In this document: in pieces, positions 25,899-34,593 of the stretch
Layout: every line of letters starts with the position of its first letter
Position numbering within the stretch: the first letter of the stretch is position 1
NCBI GenBank assembly: GCA_964249755.1
Contig: CAXUDB010000001.1
Coordinates: 992,001-1,056,000 of the forward strand
Reading direction: 5' to 3'
Source of the DNA: Ilyomonas sp964249755
GTDB taxonomy: Bacteria; Bacteroidota; Bacteroidia; Chitinophagales; Chitinophagaceae
Length of the DNA: 64,000 bases
Made by a program: the position numbers and the translations under genes
The notes under the pieces: generated by a model
Seen by the model: the letters and a program-made list of their open reading frames with translations, nothing else
Told to the model about the DNA's origin: nothing
The model's database searches: none

Positions 25899-27236
25899 AT
25901 GGAATACATCATTAAGAATACATCAATTGTAAACGAAGGAAAAATTACCCAGAGCGATGTTTGGATCAAAAGCAACCGGATAGAGAAAATAGCGACTGAA
26001 ATTCATGTGCCTCATGCCGTGACAGAGATTGATGGTGAAGGCAAATACCTACTGCCGGGTGCTATAGACGACCAGGTGCATTTTCGCGAGCCGGGCTTAA
26101 CGCACAAAGCCAGCATTTATACCGAGGCGAAGGCAGCTGTTGCCGGCGGTGTTACCTCGTTTATGGAGATGCCAAATACAGTACCGCCTGCTTTTACTCA
26201 ACAGCTTTTAGAAGATAAATACAGAACCGCTGCGGCTTCTTCGCTGGCGAATTATTCTTTTTACATGGGCACATCTAACGATAATATTGACGAAGTGTTG
26301 CGAACAAATGAAAAGAAGAATGAGGTATGCGGCGTTAAGATTTTTATGGGTTCTTCAACCGGTAATTTACTGGTGAACAATTCTCTGACGCTCGACAGCA
26401 TCTTCGCCAACAGCGAATTATTAATTGCCACGCATTGCGAAGATGAATCCATCATTAAAGCGAACCTGGAATGGCTTAAGAACCAAAAGGAGGGATTAGA
26501 ACCAAAGGATCATCCGGTTATCCGCAACGAAGAAGCTTGTTTTGAAAGCAGTTTCCGAGCCATTCAATTTGCTAAAAAGCACGATAGCCGGTTGCATATC
26601 TTGCACATCACTACAGAGAAGGAACTACAGTTATTCACCAACATTGTTCCGTTGGCCAACAAGCGCATTACGGCGGAAGTATGTGTGCATCATCTGCATT
26701 TCACCAGTCTTGATTATGATGTATTGGGCAACCTCATCAAATGCAATCCCGCTATCAAAGCGCCGCATCATAAAGACGCGTTGTGGGAAGCACTGCTGGA
26801 TAATCGCTTGGATGTAATTGCCACCGACCATGCGCCGCACACCTGGCACGAGAAGAATGAAGTATATGAGAAAGCACATGCCGGTTTACCATTGGTTCAA
26901 CACTCGGTTTTGCTAATGCTTCAATATGTAAAAGAAGGAAAGCTAACGATTGAAAAGATGGTGGAAAAAATGAGCCATGCTGTAGCCGTTTGTTTCAACA
27001 TTAAGGAGCGTGGTTTTATCCGCGAAGGTTATTATGCCGACCTGGTATTGATAGACATGAATAAGCCTTATACTGTTTCAACCGATAACATTCTTTATAA
27101 GTGCGCCTGGAGCCCGTTGCAAAACACCATTTTTTCCTCTTCCATCACGCATACTTTCGTAAATGGCTGCCTGGTTTATGAAAATGGCATGTTTAACGAA
27201 TCTTATACGGGTAAGCGTTTGCAGTTCGACAGATAA
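25899..27236 (+). CDS. pyrC: Dihydroorotase
   Basis: 445 residues, amidohydrolase family. It cyclises carbamoyl-aspartate to dihydroorotate in pyrimidine synthesis. Substrate and metal motifs are AIDDQVHFREPGLTHKA at about 56-72, ITSFMEMPNT-like VTSFMEMPNTVPPA, ATHCEDE, HILHITT and the catalytic ATDHAPH. The first His of the usual HxH metal pair is Gln (D-D-Q-V-H, Gln59), which I associate with the Bacteroidota form. A TACCTTGC sequence ~25 bp upstream may be a -7 box. ORF start ATG 25899. Confidence 0.9.
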   Translation: MEYIIKNTSIVNEGKITQSDVWIKSNRIEKIATEIHVPHAVTEIDGEGKYLLPGAIDDQVHFREPGLTHKASIYTEAKAAVAGGVTSFMEMPNTVPPAFTQQLLEDKYRTAAASSLANYSFYMGTSNDNIDEVLRTNEKKNEVCGVKIFMGSSTGNLLVNNSLTLDSIFANSELLIATHCEDESIIKANLEWLKNQKEGLEPKDHPVIRNEEACFESSFRAIQFAKKHDSRLHILHITTEKELQLFTNIVPLANKRITAEVCVHHLHFTSLDYDVLGNLIKCNPAIKAPHHKDALWEALLDNRLDVIATDHAPHTWHEKNEVYEKAHAGLPLVQHSVLLMLQYVKEGKLTIEKMVEKMSHAVAVCFNIKERGFIREGYYADLVLIDMNKPYTVSTDNILYKCAWSPLQNTIFSSSITHTFVNGCLVYENGMFNESYTGKRLQFDR

Positions 27237-27538
27237 AAATTAATTTTCAAGAATCAAAGAATAAGATTCACGAATCCAAGAACAGCCGTTGGTGTTGGGT
27301 TCGTCAGTTGTGTTGTGGCTCTTGATGTTGCAAAAGTTTTTTCTTTTGGTAACCAGCGTCTACCGCTCCGATTAACTATCTGTTGCAATTAAAATTTATT
27401 ATTCTTTCTCTTTTGAGAAAAGAGGAAGAATAATCACTCTTTGACGTTTGGGACAAAGATGAACCTTTCAAACCTCGAATCTTGTATTCTTGTTTACTTG
27501 TATCTTGTCTTTTAGATATTCGTTCTTAATTCATCATT
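27237..27538. other. Intergenic region with a strong A/T hairpin
   Basis: 302 bp without a gene. A 17-bp stem with one mismatch (ATTATTCTTTCTCTTTT at 27398-27414 with 27418-27434) has only a 3-nt loop; it is not followed by a T run on the plus strand. Nearby wording (AAGAATCAAAGAATAAGATTCACGAATC at its start, in pieces) looks repetitive. It may mark a transcript end or be a mobile palindrome. Confidence 0.55.
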
Positions 27539-28870
27539 ATGCAGGCAGATAAAACCACCGTTAACGACCTTTCGATCTTCAACGCGGAGGAAGAATTGTC
27601 TATTTTCAACAAGCTGAATTTTACTACCACTGTAGGCGGGAAGGAATGGCTGCGCATCTTGCTGAGCAAGCCGTTGGGAAGTTTGAAAAAGATAGAAGAA
27701 ACACAACAGACCATCAGTTGCCTCATTGCTTTACTGCCTCGGCTGCCGCATAATATTTCCAACGGAACCATTATGGTGGTGGAGCGGTTTTATGATACTG
27801 CTATAGACGAAATCCCTTCCCCTAATGCTGCCAATGGATTAACCTATAAGATATTTCACGCAGCAGATTATTCGTTAACGCGCTACTCAGTTTCGCATTT
27901 TATTGAATTGTTCAAAGGCTTGTCTGCTTTTGCAGGTCTGGTTGCCAAAACCGAATCGTCTTTTCTGCAAAACACGGGCAACCGCATCAGCCAGTTGCTG
28001 GCACAGCCGGTGGTGAAAGGAATGATAGAGTATGATAAAAACCAAAAGCTAACCTTCGCGCAGGTGCTTTATTTCGGCGGCTTTGTGCGGCGGCAATACA
28101 AAGAAGAAGCGTTGGAGCTAACGGATATTTATAACAAATTGGATGCTTACATCAGCTTAGCAACCGCCTGCAAAAACTATCACTTTTCGATGCCAGAATT
28201 CAGGGAAAGCGAAACGCCGGTGTTAGAAGCAAAACAACTGTATCATCCGTTACTGCCTACGCCGGTTGCTTATGATATTACCCTGAACCAGCAGCAGAAT
28301 TTCCTGTTTATGACCGGTGCAAACATGGCTGGCAAAAGCACCTTTATTAAAGCCGTTGGCGTTAGCGCTTACTTGGCTCACTTAGGCATGGGTGTGCCGG
28401 CGCAAAGCCTCATTCTATCTCAGTTTGATGGCTTGCTTAGTAATATACAAGTAGTAGATAACATCATACAGGGCGAGAGTTATTTCTTTAATGAAGTGCA
28501 GCGCATTCGTAAAACAATTGAAAAGATCAGCGATGGAAAAAAATGGTTGATCCTTATTGATGAATTGTTTAAAGGCACCAATGTGCAGGATGCGATGAAG
28601 TGCAGTACAGTGGTGATTGAAGGCCTGCGCAAAATGCCGAATGCGCTCTTTATTCTATCAACCCATCTGTATGAGATCGGCGAAGCCTTACAACAATATT
28701 CTAATATCCAGTTCCGGTATTTTGAAACCGAAGTGAAGAATGAACAGCTTCATTTCAGTTATCATTTAAAGGAAGGCATCAGTAACGACCGATTAGGTTA
28801 TTTGATTTTAAAAAGAGAAGGCGTAGTGAGTTTGCTGAACAGCCTTACTGAAACGGAAGCCAGCCGTTAA
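27539..28870 (+). CDS. MutS-related ATPase lacking the mismatch-recognition domain
   Basis: 443 residues, half of a true MutS. The N-terminal ~230 residues match the helical core/clamp region (LNFTTTVGGKEWLRILLSKPLG). The ABC ATPase follows: Walker A TGANMAGKSTFIKAVG (~257-272), then VVDNIIQGESYFFNEVQRIR, and Walker B LILIDELFKGTNVQDA. The mismatch-binding domain I with its Phe-x-Glu is absent and no Smr nuclease is fused. This is a common Bacteroidota paralogue of unknown role in DNA handling. Confidence 0.88.
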   Translation: MQADKTTVNDLSIFNAEEELSIFNKLNFTTTVGGKEWLRILLSKPLGSLKKIEETQQTISCLIALLPRLPHNISNGTIMVVERFYDTAIDEIPSPNAANGLTYKIFHAADYSLTRYSVSHFIELFKGLSAFAGLVAKTESSFLQNTGNRISQLLAQPVVKGMIEYDKNQKLTFAQVLYFGGFVRRQYKEEALELTDIYNKLDAYISLATACKNYHFSMPEFRESETPVLEAKQLYHPLLPTPVAYDITLNQQQNFLFMTGANMAGKSTFIKAVGVSAYLAHLGMGVPAQSLILSQFDGLLSNIQVVDNIIQGESYFFNEVQRIRKTIEKISDGKKWLILIDELFKGTNVQDAMKCSTVVIEGLRKMPNALFILSTHLYEIGEALQQYSNIQFRYFETEVKNEQLHFSYHLKEGISNDRLGYLILKREGVVSLLNSLTETEASR

Positions 28871-28927
28871 TCTATCAATTTATAGTTTATTGTTCTGGTA
28901 ACGTTAAAGAGTCAATAAAAGTAGCTT

Positions 28928-29659
28928 TTAATCCGGCGTTACCACTCTGATGTCTTCTGTTTTCAGGAGCGGCATGTTGTTAAACCGAAGTAAAAGATTA
29001 GCCACCACTTCCACGTCGCGCTGGCAATAGTCCACAATGCGTTTCAGGTTTTTTTCTTTGTAATAAACATCCTGCACCATGCTGCCATCTATGTCCTCTT
29101 TCGAAGTAGGCACATCCATTACGCCGGCTAGCAAATCGAGCGAAATATAATTTTTAAAATCTCCGAATCGCCACCAGTGCAAAGTATCGAACATCTCCAC
29201 TTCCCAAGGCTTTTTGTCGTTGAGGCAAAGATATTGCGGCAGTTTTAACCCGTTGATTAGCAGACGGCGACAAATGTAAGGAACGTCAAATTCGCGGATA
29301 TTATGACCGGCAAACCAGAAGCCGCCCTTCTTTTCGCAGAACTTATCGCTGGCTTTCAAAAAACTTTGCAGCAGCTCGTTTTCGTCATTGCCATATACGC
29401 TTTTTATGAGGAATGAGAACCCTCCGTTTTTGTTTTCGTGAAAGCAGCCAATGGAGATACAAACGATTTTTCCGAACTCGGCCATGATGCCCGCTTTCTG
29501 CCGGTAACTCTCCTCCGGCGTCATGCTTTCTGGTATGGTTTTCGCAATTTTGTGCCACCAACGCCGCTGCCATTCGTTGCTTAGCATTGTGTAGTCGGGA
29601 GACTGTGGTACCGTTTCAATATCAATAACAAAGAATTTATTTAGCGACGTTGTGTTCAA
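28928..29659 (-). CDS. DEDD-type 3'-5' exonuclease (predicted PolB-like)
   Basis: 243 residues. The RNase H-like exonuclease motifs are FFVIDIETVPQ (Exo I, Asp and Glu), FAGHNIREFDVPYICRRL (Exo II) and YCQRDVEVVANLLLRF (Exo III, Y-x3-D form, hence DEDDy). No polymerase domain is attached. The expected reaction is removal of nucleotides from 3' DNA or RNA ends in the cytosol. It is divergent from the coiled-coil gene at 29697, only 37 bp apart. Confidence 0.85.
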   Translation of the reverse strand: MNTTSLNKFFVIDIETVPQSPDYTMLSNEWQRRWWHKIAKTIPESMTPEESYRQKAGIMAEFGKIVCISIGCFHENKNGGFSFLIKSVYGNDENELLQSFLKASDKFCEKKGGFWFAGHNIREFDVPYICRRLLINGLKLPQYLCLNDKKPWEVEMFDTLHWWRFGDFKNYISLDLLAGVMDVPTSKEDIDGSMVQDVYYKEKNLKRIVDYCQRDVEVVANLLLRFNNMPLLKTEDIRVVTPD

Positions 29660-29696
29660 GTAAGTTAGTTTTTAGTTTAACGTAAAAATAAATATT

Positions 29697-30689
29697 ATGG
29701 CTTACACAGACTATCCATCTACAGGCGCGGCTTCGCCAAACCAGCCGCAACAACCTAAAGATAACCGGAATTTGATTTATGGCATACTCAGCGTGCTTCT
29801 TTTAGGTGCTTTAGGCTATATCGTTTACGACAAAAGTAAATCGAACCAGCAGATTCAGCAACAGCAGGCGCAGATAACCACCACCACCAACGAAAAAGAT
29901 TCGCTGGACAATGAGTTTAAAAACGCACTGCAAAGGATGGACTCTCTTACGGGTAACAATGCACAATTGCAAGGCAAACTGACCGACCGTGAGGCAGAGA
30001 TCAACAAGCTGAAAGCGGAATACCAGGCAGAAAGCAAAAAGGGAAATGCAGATAAAAGAAAGCTGCAAAGTCTTATCAACCAGTTGAACGGAAAGATCAA
30101 CGATTATGAAACACAGATAGCACAATTGCAGGCAGAGAACGAGCAGCTCACCACCAGCAATAAAACGCTTACTGTGCAGCGCGATTCTTTAACCACTACC
30201 ACCCAAAACCTCAGCACAAGCCTTGCTGCCAGTGATTCTGAGAAAACTCATGTAACCGATGTAGCTTCTACCTTACATGCTTCTAACATCAATATCGCGG
30301 CGATAGATGTAAAGAATAGCGGCAAAGAAAAAACCACCAGCACGGCAAAGAAAGCAGATATGTTACGTGTGTCTTTTGACCTGGATGAAAACCGCATTGC
30401 GCCAAGTGGGCAAAAAGAGTTGTATGTAGTTGTAACCAGTCCCGACGGCAAACCGGTAACCATTCCTTCCAGCGGCAGCGGTCAGTTTGATACCCGCGAT
30501 GAAGGCTCTAAAGTATTTACCAGCAAGGTAGATGTGCAATATGAGCAGGGTAAACGCGTGCCGGTTTCTTTTAACTGGAAGCAGGAAAACCACTACCAGA
30601 CCGGGAATTACAAAATTGAAATTTATCACAACGGATACAAGATTGGCGAAGGCACCAAGAGCCTGAAGAAAGGCGGATTGTTTAGCTAA
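29697..30689 (+). CDS. Membrane-anchored coiled-coil protein
   Basis: 330 residues. A Pro/Gln-rich cytosolic N-terminus (1-24), one membrane helix (about 26-44, LIYGILSVLLLGALGYIVYD), then a long coiled coil (48-175, runs of QQQAQI and LQAENEQLTT) and a C-terminal globular domain (about 220-330) with beta-rich sequence DMLRVSFDLDENRIAPSGQKEL. I do not recognise a named family with certainty; such proteins recur in Bacteroidota. Inner-membrane anchor with a periplasmic domain is inferred. Confidence 0.75.
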   Translation: MAYTDYPSTGAASPNQPQQPKDNRNLIYGILSVLLLGALGYIVYDKSKSNQQIQQQQAQITTTTNEKDSLDNEFKNALQRMDSLTGNNAQLQGKLTDREAEINKLKAEYQAESKKGNADKRKLQSLINQLNGKINDYETQIAQLQAENEQLTTSNKTLTVQRDSLTTTTQNLSTSLAASDSEKTHVTDVASTLHASNINIAAIDVKNSGKEKTTSTAKKADMLRVSFDLDENRIAPSGQKELYVVVTSPDGKPVTIPSSGSGQFDTRDEGSKVFTSKVDVQYEQGKRVPVSFNWKQENHYQTGNYKIEIYHNGYKIGEGTKSLKKGGLFS

Positions 30690-30720
30690 TGTTCCTGTAC
30701 TTTAATGGCTATAAATGTAA

Positions 30721-30748
30721 AAGCCCTGCGATAACGCGGGGCTTTTTG
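30721..30748 (+). terminator. Terminator after the coiled-coil gene
   Basis: AAGCCCTGCG and CGCGGGGCTT form an imperfect GC stem around ATAA, followed by TTTTTG. Confidence 0.85.
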
Positions 30749-30985
30749 TTGTGCCTCAAGCACTCAGGATTAACCGACAAATTTTCTCAATAACATTTAA
30801 ATCGGAAACCTGTCTGCAATTTATTTCTAAACTTATAGAGCGAACCCATTATCAACTCATCTCTCTTGTACTGTCTCACGCTAACAAATACTCTATACTT
30901 TTTTTAACATTGTAAAAGTAGGATAGCCTGGTTGGTAGCCCAATTAAATTATCCTTTAAAAACTTAATACGTTTTAATGTTTTTT

Positions 30986-31621
30986 TTATCCCGGCAACGG
31001 AAGAAAGCGAAAACCTTTTTGGGTAAAATGGTCAAGCACGCGGGGCAGTGCATAGCTCATGCGGCTCCAGGCTTTGGTGCTGTCATGGAAAACAATAATA
31101 GAGCCGCTTACGGTGCACCGGGTTACGTTATTCAGGCATTGCTGCGGCGAAAGCGTTATATCGAAATCGCCGCTTAATACCTCCCACATAATAATGGAAA
31201 ATGGTTGATGTACTCCATTGCCTTCTTTCTGTAATAGCTTTGCCTGCTTTCTTTTTATCCTTCCGTACGGCGGGCGAAAAAGCCGGCTGCTGATATGCCG
31301 GGAAGCTTCTGTTATGTCGTTGATATAGGCTTCATCTTTTACCTTCCAGCCATTTAAATGATGCTGCGTATGGTTGCCGGTTCGGTGCCCTTCTTCCTCT
31401 ATTCTTTTGTAGATTAAAGGGTATGCCGTTACGTTTTTACCAATGCAAAAGAAGGTCGCCTTGGCGTTATATTTTTCTAATTCATCCAACACAAAAGGCG
31501 TTGCTGTTTCGTGCGGTCCGTCATCAAATGTGAGATACAGAATCTTCTCTTTTGTTGGAATATGCCAAGTGTAGGAAGGATAGATTTTCTTTAGCCACCA
31601 CGGTGTTTTAACGAGATACAT
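30986..31621 (-). CDS. Polysaccharide deacetylase family protein
   Basis: 211 residues, NodB homology domain. YLTFDDGPHETATPFVLDEL holds the catalytic Asp pair; HRTGNHTQHHLNG holds the two metal-binding His; FRPPYGRIKRKQAKLL is motif 3. It removes N-acetyl groups from a polysaccharide such as peptidoglycan or chitin-like chains. An N-terminal aromatic stretch (TPWWLKKIYPSYTWHIP) may lie at the membrane but there is no classic signal peptide. Confidence 0.9.
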   Translation of the reverse strand: MYLVKTPWWLKKIYPSYTWHIPTKEKILYLTFDDGPHETATPFVLDELEKYNAKATFFCIGKNVTAYPLIYKRIEEEGHRTGNHTQHHLNGWKVKDEAYINDITEASRHISSRLFRPPYGRIKRKQAKLLQKEGNGVHQPFSIIMWEVLSGDFDITLSPQQCLNNVTRCTVSGSIIVFHDSTKAWSRMSYALPRVLDHFTQKGFRFLPLPG

Positions 31622-31763
31622 AGCGATTGTTTAAAGCCCTGCAAGTGCGTAAAAATAAAGCATCCTGCCTCATTCGTTTTCAAAGGTGCAGAAGGAAGTG
31701 AAGCAGCCAAACCATCCTCTATCTTTGCCCTTCATTCAATAGTACTTATAACCAGCAATACAC

Positions 31764-32570
31764 ATGAAAGAACAAATACAGCAAGCCTGGGCGAACCGGG
31801 AGCTTTTGAAAGAAAAGGAATATGCCGATGCCGTAAGAGCTGTGATAGAAGAAGTAGACAAAGGCCGCCTGCGCACCGCCCAACCTTCTGTGGATGGCTG
31901 GGTAGTGAACGAGTGGGTGAAGCAAGCCATCTTATTATACTTCGGCATACAGCCCATGCAAACCTTTAGCGTGCCTCCGTTTGAATGGTACGACAAGATG
32001 CTGTTAAAGCACGACTATCAAAGCCAGGGTGTGCGTGCAGTGCCACATGCAGTAGCCCGCTATGGCGCCTACCTGGCAAAGAACGTGGTTCTGATGCCCA
32101 GCTATGTAAATATAGGTGCCTATGTAGATGAAGGCACCATGGTAGATACCTGGGCAACCGTGGGCAGTTGTGCGCAGATAGGCAAGGGCGTTCACCTGAG
32201 TGGTGGTGTAGGCATTGGCGGCGTGTTGGAGCCTTTGCAGGCAAGCCCCGTAATTATTGAAGACGGATGTTTTATTGGCAGCCGCTCTATTGTGGTAGAA
32301 GGCGTATTGGTAGAGAAGGAGGCGGTACTGGGTGCCAATGTGGTGCTCACGCAATCCACCAAAATCATTGATGTAAGCGGCAATGAACCAGTAGAATATC
32401 GTGGCATCGTGCCTTCGCGCAGCGTAGTGATACCCGGCACTTACAATAAAGATTTTCCTGCCGGAAGCTTTGGCGTTAGCTGCGCTTTGATTATTGGTAA
32501 ACGTAAGCCAAGCACCGATTTGAAGACAAGTTTGAACGATGCGTTGAGAGACTTTAATGTGAGTGTGTGA
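31764..32570 (+). CDS. dapD: Tetrahydrodipicolinate N-succinyltransferase
   Basis: 268 residues. It transfers succinyl from CoA to tetrahydrodipicolinate in lysine/diaminopimelate synthesis. The N-terminal helical domain (QIQQAWANRELLKEKEYADAV) is followed by hexapeptide left-handed beta-helix repeats (VNIGAYVDEGTMVDTWATVG, GVHLSGGVGIGGVLEP, IEDGCFIGSRSIVVEGV). It works as a trimer in the cytosol. TATCTTTG at 31720-31727 is a good -7 box 37 bp before the start. Confidence 0.97.
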   Translation: MKEQIQQAWANRELLKEKEYADAVRAVIEEVDKGRLRTAQPSVDGWVVNEWVKQAILLYFGIQPMQTFSVPPFEWYDKMLLKHDYQSQGVRAVPHAVARYGAYLAKNVVLMPSYVNIGAYVDEGTMVDTWATVGSCAQIGKGVHLSGGVGIGGVLEPLQASPVIIEDGCFIGSRSIVVEGVLVEKEAVLGANVVLTQSTKIIDVSGNEPVEYRGIVPSRSVVIPGTYNKDFPAGSFGVSCALIIGKRKPSTDLKTSLNDALRDFNVSV

Positions 32571-32628
32571 TGAAGGAAGAGTCGACAGTTGACGGTCAGG
32601 CGCGACCAACAACGGCAGCCGAAGACAA

Positions 32629-33948
32629 TCAGCGTTTGTTTTTAATGGCAATTAATTGTTGGCGGCTGGTGCTGCTATAGTAGCGGGCAAGCTGACAACC
32701 ACTGAGTGTGGTCAATATCCTACTTCCGGCACCTATAATCTTCTCATCAGATTGAAGCAAAACAGATTTCATTAAACCAGAAGTATCGGAGTCGGTAAAC
32801 GCTTTTCCATGTTTGCCAAAACTAGAATCCGGATGACCCTTAGGGGTGAGCCTCATCATGGCAAAATCGGAACCTGTAGAAATTGCCTGTTTATAACCGC
32901 CGAGAATAATCTTATCATCTTTCTGAATAGCCAAGCTTATCACTGCGCATTGGGAGTCGCCGAAAATTGTAATGGTTTTACCTGCCAGCCCAAAGGTGCT
33001 GTCTAAATTGCCGTCTGTATTGTATCGAGCAGTGGCAAATACTTTTTTGGTAAACGAAAGGAAATACGCTTCCCCGGTGGCTATTATTTTTCCGTCCGAC
33101 TGAAATCCTATGTCATTAATCGTTGCATCCTCACCATAGCGTGTGATTGTCGTTCCATCACTGCCAAACGATCTGTCTATTTCTCCATTCGGCAGATATC
33201 GCTGAAGGAAGAATCTCCTTTGTAGAAGCTCCCCAATATTACCCGCTATTACAATCTTTCCATCTTGCTGTACCTTGCAGGAAAAATAATCATTGTACGG
33301 ATAAATATTCACATATCCTTTGTTACCGAATGTTTCATCCACTATTCCATTTTTAAGTAAACGGCTGATAAATCCTCTGAATGAGGTTCCTGTACCGCTT
33401 TTTCCTATGACCAGAATTTTACCGTCTTCCTGCAAAGCAAGCGCACCGTAAAACCCATAACCATCAATATTAAGTTTGGTAAATCCATTTTGTCCAAAAG
33501 AAGAATCAAGAGAACCGTTTGCTTTTAGTTGCAATAGAAAGCCATCATAAACACGACGCTGATCTTGGTAATGATATCCGTACCCTGAGATTAGTAATTT
33601 ATTATTCTTTGAAATTACCAAACCAGTAGTTTGCGTATAAGTTTCGAAAGGGATATGAGTAATTCTTTTGCCATTGTAGCCATAAGTGGAATCTATCATT
33701 CCTTCAGCCGTATAACGTATCGTAAACGGATCGAACGGACCATAAACGCTTGTTGAATTATAATCGCCGGCTACAATGATTTTATCATCCGTTTGAAGTT
33801 TGGCTTTATTCACCATGAAATACGTTTTCTCTCCAAAAGCAGTAATCGTAATCCCATCTTGCCCGAAGCTGCCATCTAACGTACCCGGGCGTTGAGCATA
33901 AGTAACAACGGATAACAAAACAAGCGCACTAAAAAATATTGCTTTCAT
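32629..33948 (-). CDS. Secreted delta-60 repeat protein
   Basis: 439 residues. A signal peptide (1-18, ending TYAQ) precedes a chain of ~55-60-residue delta-60 repeats, each ending in G.(L/I/V)D.(S/T)FG..G; at least seven are visible (GTLDGSFGQDG, GMIDSTYGYNG, GSLDSSFGQNG, GIVDETFGNKG, GEIDRSFGSDG, GNLDSTFGLAG, GHPDSSFGKHG). These fold as propeller-like blades. Unlike many relatives it has no T9SS C-terminal domain. Function unknown. Confidence 0.85.
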   Translation of the reverse strand: MKAIFFSALVLLSVVTYAQRPGTLDGSFGQDGITITAFGEKTYFMVNKAKLQTDDKIIVAGDYNSTSVYGPFDPFTIRYTAEGMIDSTYGYNGKRITHIPFETYTQTTGLVISKNNKLLISGYGYHYQDQRRVYDGFLLQLKANGSLDSSFGQNGFTKLNIDGYGFYGALALQEDGKILVIGKSGTGTSFRGFISRLLKNGIVDETFGNKGYVNIYPYNDYFSCKVQQDGKIVIAGNIGELLQRRFFLQRYLPNGEIDRSFGSDGTTITRYGEDATINDIGFQSDGKIIATGEAYFLSFTKKVFATARYNTDGNLDSTFGLAGKTITIFGDSQCAVISLAIQKDDKIILGGYKQAISTGSDFAMMRLTPKGHPDSSFGKHGKAFTDSDTSGLMKSVLLQSDEKIIGAGSRILTTLSGCQLARYYSSTSRQQLIAIKNKR

Positions 33949-33969
33949 AATCGTTGCTTTTTAAAATAT

Positions 33970-34335
33970 TCACTTCATCACAATCTTCTCCAGCATATCC
34001 CGCTCCTTCATCACCTCCGCAAGTTGTTTCTTCAGCGCTTCTATCTCTTCCTGCAAGGCCGCTTCTCGCCCGGTGCTGCGCACACCCTCAGGCAACAGGT
34101 TCAAAAAAGGTTCAAACAGGTTCACCTTCAGGTGCACGCTCAGGGCATAAAGCAGCGGCAGGCTCACACTTTTACGGCGCAGTTGCTTGCGGGCAAAGTC
34201 TTCTTCCTGTCCAAGAAGGCGACTCAGCTTTTGCAGGTTCTGTTGCTTCGATTTTACGACATAGCGAACGGTTTTGTTCAGGTCAATTTCCGCTAATTTC
34301 TGTTCAGCATCTTTATAAGAGAAAGCAAGACTCAT
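33970..34335 (-). CDS. Small helical protein, possible HTH plus coiled coil
   Basis: 121 residues. The middle (NLQKLSRLLGQEEDFARKQLRRKSVSLPLLYALSVHL in pieces) has the spacing of a helix-turn-helix, followed by KVNLFEPFLNLLP; the last ~40 residues are a coiled coil (EEIEALKKQLAEVMKERDMLEKI). DNA binding is inferred from helix pattern only. It lies immediately downstream of the 21-bp array at 34399-34587 on the same strand as the 34594 gene, so the array occupies its leader or promoter region. Confidence 0.65.
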   Translation of the reverse strand: MSLAFSYKDAEQKLAEIDLNKTVRYVVKSKQQNLQKLSRLLGQEEDFARKQLRRKSVSLPLLYALSVHLKVNLFEPFLNLLPEGVRSTGREAALQEEIEALKKQLAEVMKERDMLEKIVMK

Positions 34336-34398
34336 AACTATCGTTCTGAAAGGAAGAAAAAAGACAAAAAAGTGTATTGTGATACCCTAATATTCAAA

Positions 34399-34587
34399 AA
34401 CCGCCAAAAAACGTTGCCCGACCAACCAAAATCGGCGGTTTCTGTCCCAAAAACGGCTGCTGACCAACGAAAAAAGGCGGCTTCTGTCCTAAAAATAGCT
34501 GCCGGGCAACCAAAACAGGACATGCACCAACGAAAATAGGACAATAACCGCCGAAAGTGGGCGGTTGACCAACCCTTTTCGGCGGTT
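34399..34587. repeat. Degenerate 21-bp tandem array (9 units)
   Basis: Nine units start at 34399 + 21n. The front of the unit is GACCAAC or TCTGTCC (alternating at 34420, 34441, 34462, 34483), the middle is an A-tract at unit positions 8-13, and the back is GGCGGTT/GGCTGCT. A minus frame is open through it with heptads such as AAFFRWS and AAVFGTE. The last unit lies 6 bp before the stop codon of the 34594 gene; the first is 63 bp upstream of the 33970 gene. Confidence 0.87.
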
Positions 34588-34593
34588 ATTATT

